A DNA stretch of 7,019 nucleotides. It comes from CAZTLE01 sp964614415 (GTDB lineage Bacteria; Bacteroidota; Bacteroidia; Flavobacteriales; Flavobacteriaceae). The notes beneath the pieces were generated by a model that was given only the letters and a program-made list of their open reading frames with translations, made no database searches and was not told the DNA's origin. Positions within the stretch are counted from its first letter, which is position 1; each line of letters begins with the position of its first letter. Below are positions 1 through 5,806 of the stretch, in pieces. Made by a program: the position numbers and the translations under genes. The stretch lies in the NCBI GenBank assembly GCA_964614415.1, contig CAZTLE010000201.1, positions 1-7,019 of the forward strand, given 5' to 3'.

Positions 1-211
1 CGGAGATCTTATGGGAACACAGCAGAGCGGAGTGTTAAACCTGCGTATCGCAGACATAGTGAAAGACGGCGAAATTCTTAAGATTGCCCGAAGTTATGCC
101 TACCAAACCCTCAAAAACGATCCTTCCCTATCGGCTCCTGAGAACCAACCGGTGCGTCATGCTTACGCGCAACTGGCGAAATACAGGAACATTTGGAACT
201 ACATTTCGTAG
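1..211 (+). CDS. recG: ATP-dependent DNA helicase RecG, C-terminal end only
   Basis: This is the 3' end of a gene that starts left of the window; the frame is open from base 2 (Gly-Asp-Leu-Met) to the TAG at 209-211. RecG is a cytosolic superfamily 2 helicase that remodels stalled replication forks and Holliday junctions. The visible residues begin with GDLMGTQQSG, matching the conserved (R)GPG-D/E-x-x-GT-x-Q-[ST]-G motif just after the last helicase motifs of RecG. They continue with the usual short C-terminal tail (IARSYAYQTLKNDP..., ending NIWNYIS). About 69 of roughly 700 residues are present, so the helicase core cannot be checked. The ATG at position 11 is an internal methionine, not a start. 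No convincing terminator follows within the next 100 bases. The family call rests on the motif and its place next to the stop codon; confidence is good despite the short fragment. Confidence 0.88.
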   Translation, partial: GDLMGTQQSGVLNLRIADIVKDGEILKIARSYAYQTLKNDPSLSAPENQPVRHAYAQLAKYRNIWNYIS

Positions 212-225
212 CCAAGTGCACCTTT

Positions 226-342
226 TCAGACATGTCGAGAAATACCGGTGTGATAGTATTTGGCACTTCCAACACCTTCCGGATCGACTGTATTTTCCAC
301 ATACAGGTTCAAAAACTGATTATCGTCATTTATTGGGCTCAT
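226..342 (-). CDS. possible small ORF or gene remnant, unknown function
   Basis: A minus-strand frame encodes 38 residues from the ATG at 342-340 to the TGA at 228-226. The same frame stays open upstream to a TAG at 387-385, and a GTG at 369-367 would give 47 residues. The peptide reads MSPINDDNQFLNLYVENTV and ends YYHTGISRHV. Its mix of charged, polar and aromatic residues and its lack of rare-looking codons resemble a real flavobacterial protein more than the shadow frames around it. I do not recognise a family, and see no signal peptide or membrane segment. It lies between recG and the divergent ligase gene, and overlaps the region expected to hold the ligase promoter, which argues against it. 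It could be a small protein, the decayed tail of an older gene, or chance. Confidence 0.28.
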   Translation of the reverse strand: MSPINDDNQFLNLYVENTVDPEGVGSAKYYHTGISRHV

Positions 343-359
343 TTTAGCAGCTACTTTTA
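329..359 (+). promoter_or_regulatory. weak candidate promoter for the ligase-deacylase pair
   Basis: TACTTTTA at 352-359 matches the Bacteroidota -7 consensus TAnnTTTG at all but the last base. TTTA at 329-332, 19 bases upstream, matches the -33 TTTG in three of four positions. This would place transcription start roughly 20 bases before the ATG at 387. Such near-matches are common in A+T-rich spacers, so this is only a pointer. Confidence 0.3.
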
Positions 360-386
360 TCCCATTCACCGCAAATTGTGTAATCT

Positions 387-2258
387 ATGGGAGAACAAAA
401 GGTTATACCCATCTCAAACCGCGAAAAAAGAGGAGAATTCACCAAACATCTACTCGATGATGTGAAGGCCCTTGAAATAATGCTGGAACAAGGGCTTATT
501 GAGAAAGGCATCACACGTGTGGGATTGGAACAGGAGTTCTGCCTGGTCGACGAACATTGGAGGCCTTCGCGTATTTCGGATACCATTCTAAAGCAAATTG
601 ACGATTCCCATTTTACGACCGAGTTGGCACGCTATAACCTGGAGATCAACCTGGATCCGGTTGTCCTTAGCGGTGATTGCTTCTCGGAAGTTGAGCACCA
701 GCTAACCTCCCTTCTGAATAAAGCCCACGGTGTCGCTGACGCCAATAAAAACCGAATCATTTTAACGGGAATCCTCCCAACGATTGGAGCCAAAGAGCTC
801 GATATGAGCTATATGACTCCAGCTGAGCGGTATTACACACTAAACAAGATGATACGTGAGGTCAGAGGACGGGATTTCGAATTGCGAATTCGTGGAGTAG
901 ATGAAGTTGCACTGAAGCATGATTCCATCCTCTTCGAAGCTTGCAACACCAGTTTCCAATTGCACCTGCAGATAGATCCGGAGGATTTCGCTTCCAGCTT
1001 CAATTGGGCACAAGCGATCTCAGGACCTGTGTTAGGCATTTGCGCCAATTCGCCTTTGCTACTTGGAAAAGAACTTTGGAAAGAAACGCGAATTGCCCTT
1101 TTCCAGCAGAGTATCGACATGCGAACCTCGGCCTTCGCACTTAAGGATCAACAGGCCCGTGTTGCTTTTGGCCGTGACTGGGCCAAGGGATCCATTGCGG
1201 ATATCTATAAGAATGACATCGCCGAGTACGAAGTGCTTATCGCAAGGGAAATTTCATATAAGTCCACCGAATCACTCGAAAACGGCGCCATGCCTAAACT
1301 TCCGGCACTTATGTTACACAATGGAACTGTGTATCGGTGGAACCGACCTTGTTTTGGTGTGCACAATAACGTAGCGCATGTACGCATTGAAAACCGATAC
1401 ATTCCCTCCGGGCCTACAGTTATGGACGAAATGGCCAATTTCGTCTTTTGGATCGGACTTATGAAGGGACGCCCGGCTACGATGGATAGAATTTCGGAGT
1501 TGATGGATTTCAGAGAAGCCAAAGAAAACTTTATCAAGGCGGCCCGAACGGGCAAGAACACCGTATTAACATGGATGGGAATTCCTATATCGGTTCGCGA
1601 TCTGGTACTGAATGAACTGTTGCCGATTGCCCATAACGGTTTACAAAAAATGGGCGTTAGTGACAAGGATAGAAACCGGTTCCTCAAGGTTATCGAAGAA
1701 CGGGCGCGCAATGGCACAGGCGCACAGTGGATTCAGAAAACGTATCGCAACCTCACTGCTACCATGAAACAGGATCGCGCATTAGTGAATCTTACGTCCC
1801 TGTTACACAAACACGAACGATCCGGCCTTGCGGTGCACGACTGGCCGGAATACATCCCGGGAAGTTTGGTGGACAAGAGAGCGGAAAAAGTAGGACATGT
1901 CATGTCTACACAGCTTTTTACGGTTAATGAAGATGATCCGGCTTCTCTGGCTACAACGATCATGGATTGGAAGGACATTCACCACATGCCCGTAATCAAC
2001 GGGGAACACCGGCTTACAGGTTTGCTTACATGGACTCATATGAACAGGCACAAAGAAGCAGCTGGAGATGCTTCAGACGATAGTTTGGTGAGTGATATTA
2101 TGACCCGTGAAGTAATAACAATCGCTCCGGGCGACACCATAAAAGACGCAATAAAAATTATGAAACAGCACGAAATAGGATGCCTGCCGGTACTTCAAAA
2201 CAATATTCTCATAGGCATTATTACGATAAAAGATGTACTTGCATACGACCGTGCCTGA
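387..2258 (+). CDS. GCS2-type carboxylate-amine ligase with two C-terminal CBS modules
   Basis: Encodes 623 residues, predicted cytosolic. Residues about 20-480 resemble the glutamate-cysteine ligase 2 family (YbdK/plant-type GshA), which uses ATP to join a carboxylate, typically the gamma-carboxyl of glutamate, to an amine. Visible family features are GLEQEF at 46-51, whose two acidic residues (E48, E50) fit the metal site, ARYNLEINLDP at 81-91, QLHLQID at 191-197, and HVRIENRYIP at 331-340. Two CBS modules follow, about 502-553 and 567-621; the second has TIKD (613-616), the T-x-x-D ribose-binding pattern, and the first has TWTH (548-551) instead. CBS pairs usually bind AMP, ATP or related ligands, so adenylate control is inferred. 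The protein is much longer than YbdK (about 370 residues). The ATG at 387 is the first plausible start, preceded by an A/T-rich leader with no clear Shine-Dalgarno site. The true substrate is unknown, so no gene symbol is given. It overlaps the next gene by 26 bases, implying one transcript. Confidence 0.85.
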   Translation: MGEQKVIPISNREKRGEFTKHLLDDVKALEIMLEQGLIEKGITRVGLEQEFCLVDEHWRPSRISDTILKQIDDSHFTTELARYNLEINLDPVVLSGDCFSEVEHQLTSLLNKAHGVADANKNRIILTGILPTIGAKELDMSYMTPAERYYTLNKMIREVRGRDFELRIRGVDEVALKHDSILFEACNTSFQLHLQIDPEDFASSFNWAQAISGPVLGICANSPLLLGKELWKETRIALFQQSIDMRTSAFALKDQQARVAFGRDWAKGSIADIYKNDIAEYEVLIAREISYKSTESLENGAMPKLPALMLHNGTVYRWNRPCFGVHNNVAHVRIENRYIPSGPTVMDEMANFVFWIGLMKGRPATMDRISELMDFREAKENFIKAARTGKNTVLTWMGIPISVRDLVLNELLPIAHNGLQKMGVSDKDRNRFLKVIEERARNGTGAQWIQKTYRNLTATMKQDRALVNLTSLLHKHERSGLAVHDWPEYIPGSLVDKRAEKVGHVMSTQLFTVNEDDPASLATTIMDWKDIHHMPVINGEHRLTGLLTWTHMNRHKEAAGDASDDSLVSDIMTREVITIAPGDTIKDAIKIMKQHEIGCLPVLQNNILIGIITIKDVLAYDRA

Positions 2259-3438
2259 TAGCCCATATAACAAGGAAGTCTTCCGATTACAACCCTCTCG
2301 CATCCTGGGTGAAATTCGCGGAGACAATCCCGGCCCCACTTGCATCCTTTTAGGTGGAATTCACGGCAACGAACCCATGGGTGTACTGGCGTTGAAAGCG
2401 GTAGTCTCCGAGCTTCTAGAAAAGAACATTGACGTGAGCGGTACTATCTATGCCCTCGCGGGAAATCTCGGTGCGTTGCGCGAAGGAACACGATACCTAA
2501 AGGAAGATCTGAACCGGATGTGGTCGGCCGATCGTTTAAAAAAACTGATCACCGCTCCCGGCCTGGAAACAAACCCCGAAGAAGCAGAACAACAAAAGCT
2601 GTACAGCCTTATTCGCTCAATTTTGACCATGGAAACGGGGCCGTTCTACTTCATGGATCTGCACACTACTTCCTGTGAAACCCGACCCTTCATCACCGTA
2701 AACGACAACTTGCTCAACCGGAAGTTCACCTCCCGGTATCCATTGCCCATTGTTTTGGGAATTGAAGAGTACCTGGATGGTCCCATTCTAAGCTATATCA
2801 ACGAAATGGGATACATAGCCTTTGGGTTTGAAGGAGGCCAGAACGACGACCCCAAAGCAATTGACAACCACAAAGCTTTCGTTTACCTCAGCCTGGTGTT
2901 CTCAGGGTGTGTAAAGGCTTCCGACATTGATTTTGTGACTCATTTTAACCATTTACAGCGATGCACCGCAGGTTTTGGGCGCTTCTATGAAATTTACTTC
3001 AGACATCATATTGACCCGGGGCAGTCTTTTCAAATGGCACCCGGATACACAAATTTCCAACCCGTGAAACGTGGGCAATTGCTGGCACATGAAGATGATT
3101 CGGTCGTCAGAGCCTCTTCAAATTCACATATCTTCATGCCGCTGTATCAGGATCAGGGGGACGATGGGTTCTTTCTTATTCGACCCATTCCGAACTTCTT
3201 TTTAAGGCTTTCCGCGTATCTGCGCAAGTTCAGGTTTGAGCGCTTGCTAGTGCTGCTACCAGGGGTAAAATGGGCTTCCAAATCAAAGAGGACCTTATTG
3301 GTGAATCGAAGGATTGCTCGTATCCTTACCAAACAGATCTTCCACCTGCTGGGCTACCGAAGTTGGCAAACGGATGCTTCACACTACATCATGAAGTCGA
3401 GAGAGGCCGTTGCCAGAACCCATGAATATCCGAAGTGA
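2233..3438 (+). CDS. succinylglutamate desuccinylase/aspartoacylase-family zinc hydrolase
   Basis: Encodes 401 residues of the AstE/AspA branch of the M14-like zinc carboxypeptidase fold. Known members hydrolyse the amide bond of N-acyl amino acids such as N-acetylaspartate or N-succinylglutamate. The zinc site is visible: GGIHGNEP at 41-48 supplies H44 and E47, and MDLHTT at 141-146 supplies H144. DLNRMW at 92-97 gives the Asn-Arg pair that binds substrate carboxylate in aspartoacylase, and FGFEGG at 197-202 supplies the likely catalytic glutamate E200. The C-terminal part (about 320-401) is rich in Arg and Lys and has no motif I recognise. The gene starts inside the end of the ligase gene; the ATG at 2233 overlaps it by 26 bases, and TTG at 2239 or GTG at 2251 are alternatives. 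Tight overlap points to coupled translation and a related substrate. The acyl group and amino acid cannot be predicted, so neither astE nor aspA is assigned. Confidence 0.87.
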   Translation: MYLHTTVPDSPYNKEVFRLQPSRILGEIRGDNPGPTCILLGGIHGNEPMGVLALKAVVSELLEKNIDVSGTIYALAGNLGALREGTRYLKEDLNRMWSADRLKKLITAPGLETNPEEAEQQKLYSLIRSILTMETGPFYFMDLHTTSCETRPFITVNDNLLNRKFTSRYPLPIVLGIEEYLDGPILSYINEMGYIAFGFEGGQNDDPKAIDNHKAFVYLSLVFSGCVKASDIDFVTHFNHLQRCTAGFGRFYEIYFRHHIDPGQSFQMAPGYTNFQPVKRGQLLAHEDDSVVRASSNSHIFMPLYQDQGDDGFFLIRPIPNFFLRLSAYLRKFRFERLLVLLPGVKWASKSKRTLLVNRRIARILTKQIFHLLGYRSWQTDASHYIMKSREAVARTHEYPK

Positions 3439-3447
3439 TCAAAAGCT

Positions 3448-3470
3448 TTCAGGTCCTGAATTTGTCAGGA
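3448..3470. promoter_or_regulatory. operator-like palindrome upstream of the AlkD-like gene
   Basis: TTCAGG-T-CCTGAA at 3448-3460 is a perfect 6+6 palindrome around one central base. A third half-site, TCAGGA, follows at 3465-3470, so TCAGG recurs with a 16-base period. The central base leaves too little loop for an RNA hairpin from the first pair, so a protein-binding DNA site is more natural. CCTGA with the later TCAGG could form a weak 5-6 bp hairpin, but no T-run follows it. A -7-like TAATTTTC lies just downstream at 3476-3483, without a good -33 partner. A regulatory role is inferred. Confidence 0.3.
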
Positions 3471-3498
3471 AATCGTAATTTTCAGTAAAATTAGAATC

Positions 3499-4206
3499 AT
3501 GACCGCAGCAGAAGTACTCAAAGAACTGGAATCTTACGGGGACGAACGGACGAAACAAACGTTTCTGCGCCATGGAGCCAGAGAACCTTTCTTTGGAGTC
3601 AAGGTGGGCGATATGAAGAAGATCCTGAAGAAGACCAAAAAGAACCACGAACTCTCCCTCGAGCTTTACGCCACGGATAATGGCGACGCCATGTACCTGG
3701 CCGGACTTATGGCCGATGAGACCCAAATGACCCGCGAACATCTCAACGACTGGCTGGACAAGGCGTACTGGAACATGATAAGTGAATACACTGTTCCGTG
3801 GGTTGCAGCGGAAACCGCCTTTGGTTTCGAACTGGGCCTGGAGTGGATCGAGTCTCCTGAAGAACGATTCGCATCCGCCGGTTGGAATACGCTATCCGGA
3901 TACGCGGCATTACATCCTGATGAGGCACTGGATATTGAAATGTATTCAAAACTACTGGACCGAGTAGGAAAAGGCATACACAATGCTCAAAATCGCGTAC
4001 GGTACACCATGAATAACTTTGTCATTGCAATTGCCACCCATATCGCACCACTCCATGATAAGGCAATGGGTATTGCCGAGCGTATCGGGAAAGTCGAAGT
4101 GTTTATGGGTGACACCTACTGCAAAGTTCCGTTAGCCACCCAATACATTCAAAAGGTTTCCGATCGTGGAGCCGTGGGCAAAAAACGAAAAACGGTTCGT
4201 TGTTGA
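3499..4206 (+). CDS. AlkD-like DNA alkylation repair family protein (HEAT-like), catalysis doubtful
   Basis: Encodes 235 residues resembling the DNA_alkylation family, an all-helical array of HEAT-like repeats that cradles DNA; AlkD removes 3- and 7-alkylpurines. Supporting features are the N-terminal RHGAREPFFGVKVGDMKKI (24-42), the middle segment YWNMISEYTVPWV (90-102), ERFASAGW (122-129), and FMGDTYCKVPLATQYIQKV near the C-terminus. A basic tail (KKRKTVR, 228-234) could contact DNA. Comparing by eye with remembered Bacillus cereus AlkD (W109, D113, R148, W187), the tryptophan and arginine have plausible counterparts at W91 and R123. The catalytic Asp falls at S95 and the second Trp near N173. 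It may therefore bind rather than excise, or act by another residue such as E96. The ATG at 3499 follows an A-rich stretch and fits the family's N-terminus. The gene lies 60 bases after the hydrolase gene on the same strand and ends at a strong terminator, so readthrough from upstream is possible. Confidence 0.8.
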   Translation: MTAAEVLKELESYGDERTKQTFLRHGAREPFFGVKVGDMKKILKKTKKNHELSLELYATDNGDAMYLAGLMADETQMTREHLNDWLDKAYWNMISEYTVPWVAAETAFGFELGLEWIESPEERFASAGWNTLSGYAALHPDEALDIEMYSKLLDRVGKGIHNAQNRVRYTMNNFVIAIATHIAPLHDKAMGIAERIGKVEVFMGDTYCKVPLATQYIQKVSDRGAVGKKRKTVRC

Positions 4207-4221
4207 CATTTCTCAAAACAA

Positions 4222-4251
4222 AAAGCCCGTCGGTTGACGGGCTTTCTTTTT
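4222..4251. terminator. intrinsic terminator, probably bidirectional
   Basis: AAAGCCCGTC at 4222-4231 and GACGGGCTTT at 4236-4245 form a perfect 10-bp stem with loop GGTT. On the plus strand a run of five T follows at 4247-4251, ending the AlkD-like gene (stop at 4206). On the minus strand the A-rich stretch 4217-4224 becomes a T-run, so the same hairpin can stop transcripts of the convergent DUF2911 gene, whose stop codon is 40 bases away. Confidence 0.9.
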
Positions 4252-4285
4252 ACGTACGTACATTTTCACAGAAACAGAAGATCCT

Positions 4286-5395
4286 TTAATTAATATCCTC
4301 ACTCTTCTTCAGTTTCTCAATGTTCGCAGCTACTCTCCCTCTGCTAGCATCATTGGGAGCATTCTGTAAGGCCTTTTCAAGGTGTTTTAAGGCTGTTTTA
4401 TAATCACCTTTGGCCGAATATCCGCGTGCCAGACCATAGTGCACCGGCCAGGTGTCTTTGTTCTTTTTTGCATTGAACTGGAAAACCTCAAGCGCTTTGT
4501 CCTGCATTCCCTGTCCAATTAGTGTTCGACCATACTGGTGTACTTCAAAAACAGTCCCTACGTCCATATTATCATCCATAAGGGCCAGGGCCTCTGATGT
4601 TTTACCCATTTTTGCAAGGATGGCGGCTTTTATCTGAAGATTGGCAAACGTTTTTTGACTGAAGAATTGACCTGCTATTGCCGCATCGATCCATTGCATG
4701 GCTTCGTTAAGATCTCCACCGTTGTTCAGTGAGAAATTAGCTGCCTGCTCCCAGGTTTGACGATTGAAACCAGGCTGGTCGCGCATTCCCTGACGAATTT
4801 CAGCCAGAACAATATCCGTTACGGGAACTTCGATCACAAAGGGAAATGATCTCTTCTCCCACTTAAGAGCAGCCTTGGCAGTAGTTGCCGTAACCTCGCT
4901 GAAATCGAATGTAAGCATCTCGGTATGTGGAATGGTTTCCGTTGTTACGTCGACCCGCAGCGCGTCTTCGGCTGTGTCGTAGAAAAAGCTTCCCCAGGAT
5001 CCGGAGTCATTGGAAAAAATGATCGTCGCATCATTGTTCTCCCCTACAGCAATGTGCAATCCATAGGTTCCTGCTTTAATGGGTTTTCCCTCTACCTTCA
5101 TATCGTGCGAGAAGGTAATGGTTGTGTTCTCGTTGGCACCAGCTCTCCACGGAGCTGCTGTTGAGGTACCAAAGCCCAAATTCTGATACCCGTAGTGTGC
5201 AATAGGCGTACCCCATATCTCACGTCCGCGTACACTGGGACGCGAATACTCGATCGTAATTTTGGAGGTACCTACTGTCTGGGTTACTGAAGCCATTTGA
5301 CTTCCTCGTGGGGCGTTGATCTGAGCATCGGCTGAAAAGTTCATCATGAATACGAACCCTACGGCCATCGCCAGATGAGCATAGAACTTTGTCAT
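4286..5395 (-). CDS. secreted DUF2911 protein with TPR-like C-terminal region
   Basis: Encodes 369 residues. Residues 1-24 form a Sec signal peptide: a Lys near the start, a hydrophobic stretch (AMAVGFVFMMNF), and likely cleavage after SADA, so the mature protein is probably periplasmic. Residues about 27-190 match the DUF2911 family of Bacteroidota and relatives. Its recognisable signature includes ASVTQTVG...ITIEYSRPSVRGREIWG (35-62), PWRAGANENTTITFS (82-96), KAGTYGLH (107-114) and SGSWGSFFYD (131-140). The function of DUF2911 is unknown. Residues about 212-350 contain helical TPR-like repeats, for example GLARGYSAKGDYKTALKHLE at 321-340, followed by a KALQNAPND-type turn, suggesting protein-protein contacts. 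The ATG at 5395-5393 is preceded by an A-rich leader and begins directly at the signal peptide. The gene is divergent from the small membrane protein gene and convergent with the AlkD-like gene, so it is probably monocistronic. Confidence 0.86.
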   Translation of the reverse strand: MTKFYAHLAMAVGFVFMMNFSADAQINAPRGSQMASVTQTVGTSKITIEYSRPSVRGREIWGTPIAHYGYQNLGFGTSTAAPWRAGANENTTITFSHDMKVEGKPIKAGTYGLHIAVGENNDATIIFSNDSGSWGSFFYDTAEDALRVDVTTETIPHTEMLTFDFSEVTATTAKAALKWEKRSFPFVIEVPVTDIVLAEIRQGMRDQPGFNRQTWEQAANFSLNNGGDLNEAMQWIDAAIAGQFFSQKTFANLQIKAAILAKMGKTSEALALMDDNMDVGTVFEVHQYGRTLIGQGMQDKALEVFQFNAKKNKDTWPVHYGLARGYSAKGDYKTALKHLEKALQNAPNDASRGRVAANIEKLKKSEDIN

Positions 5396-5420
5396 ATTTT
5401 GTTGGTTTATAAGGTTTTTC

Positions 5421-5428
5421 TAAATGTA
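5421..5428 (-). promoter_or_regulatory. weak -7-like element upstream of the DUF2911 gene
   Basis: Read on the minus strand, TACATTTA matches the Bacteroidota -7 box TAnnTTTG except for its last base. It lies 26 bases before the ATG at 5395, so the leader would be short. I see no TTTG-like -33 element at the expected distance, so support is weak. Confidence 0.22.
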
Positions 5429-5458
5429 GCCAGTAATAAAAGGGACCGCTGTTACCGC

Positions 5459-5532
5459 TTTGTTAAATGCCCTGACACGAATGTTAATTAACTTTTCTTT
5501 AGAACCCGCCATCGCATGGAACTTTTTGTTAA
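5459..5532. repeat. short TTTGTTAA repeats and a palindrome in a divergent spacer
   Basis: TTTGTTAA occurs at 5459-5466 and again at 5525-5532. A third GTTAA sits between them inside the perfect 10-base palindrome GTTAATTAAC (5483-5492). These lie in the 164-base spacer (5396-5559) between the divergent DUF2911 and small membrane protein genes, where promoters and operators for both must lie. The rest of the spacer shows no RNA gene or hairpin. The pattern may be binding sites or simply A+T-rich chance. Confidence 0.25.
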
Positions 5533-5559
5533 TTTAAGGGTGAATCAAGCACATATACT

Positions 5560-5802
5560 ATGCATTTACTCTATGCCATTTTTGTTGGAGCCATTGCCGG
5601 TTGGCTGGCTGGAAAAATTATGAAAGGAGGCGGATACGGCCTTCTCGTGAACATCATTTTAGGTATCGTAGGGGGTCTGGTGGGTAACTGGCTTCTACCC
5701 AAAGTAGGTATCTACCTAACCGGTGGTATCGTGGGAGATATCATTAACGGCCTTATAGGAGCCATTGTAATACTGTTCCTAGCAAGGTTGTTGAAGCGAT
5801 AG
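5560..5802 (+). CDS. GlsB/YeaQ/YmgE-family small stress-response membrane protein
   Basis: Encodes 80 residues, the usual length for this family (also called transglycosylase-associated protein). It is a tiny integral inner-membrane protein rich in Gly, Ile and Leu, with three predicted membrane helices at about 2-20, 25-47 and 57-77 and a basic end (RLLKR). Family marks are AIAGWLAGKIMKGGGYG (11-27), NIILGIVGGLVGNWL (31-45) and the later GGIVGDIINGLIGAI (55-69), each a glycine-patterned helix. Members are often induced in stationary phase or general stress, but their biochemical role is not established, and the transglycosylase name is historical. The ATG at 5560 begins directly with the first helix and has an A-rich, non-Shine-Dalgarno leader. 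It is divergent from the DUF2911 gene and stops only four bases before the stop codon of the opposing thioredoxin gene. Confidence 0.9.
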   Translation: MHLLYAIFVGAIAGWLAGKIMKGGGYGLLVNIILGIVGGLVGNWLLPKVGIYLTGGIVGDIINGLIGAIVILFLARLLKR

Positions 5803-5806
5803 CATA

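Noticed and set aside
11..13. ATG as the start of a separate 66-residue gene
   Set aside because: Codons before it (Gly-Asp-Leu) complete the RecG motif, so it is an internal methionine of recG.
215..268. Inverted AAGTGC / GCACTT as a recG terminator
   Set aside because: The arms are only 6 bases with a 42-base loop and no T-run follows.
1205..1717. 170-residue minus-strand frame inside the ligase gene
   Set aside because: It lies wholly antisense to a well-supported conserved coding region, and its Ser/Arg/Ile-rich composition is typical of a shadow frame.
387..2258. Calling the ligase glutathione-biosynthetic gshA
   Set aside because: The GCS2 fold covers several carboxylate-amine ligases; the length, CBS fusion and hydrolase neighbour do not support a specific glutamate-cysteine assignment.
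4251..4260. Palindrome TACGTACGTA after the terminator
   Set aside because: It is a short tandem ACGT run in a non-coding gap, with no partner site or nearby promoter; chance is the simplest explanation.
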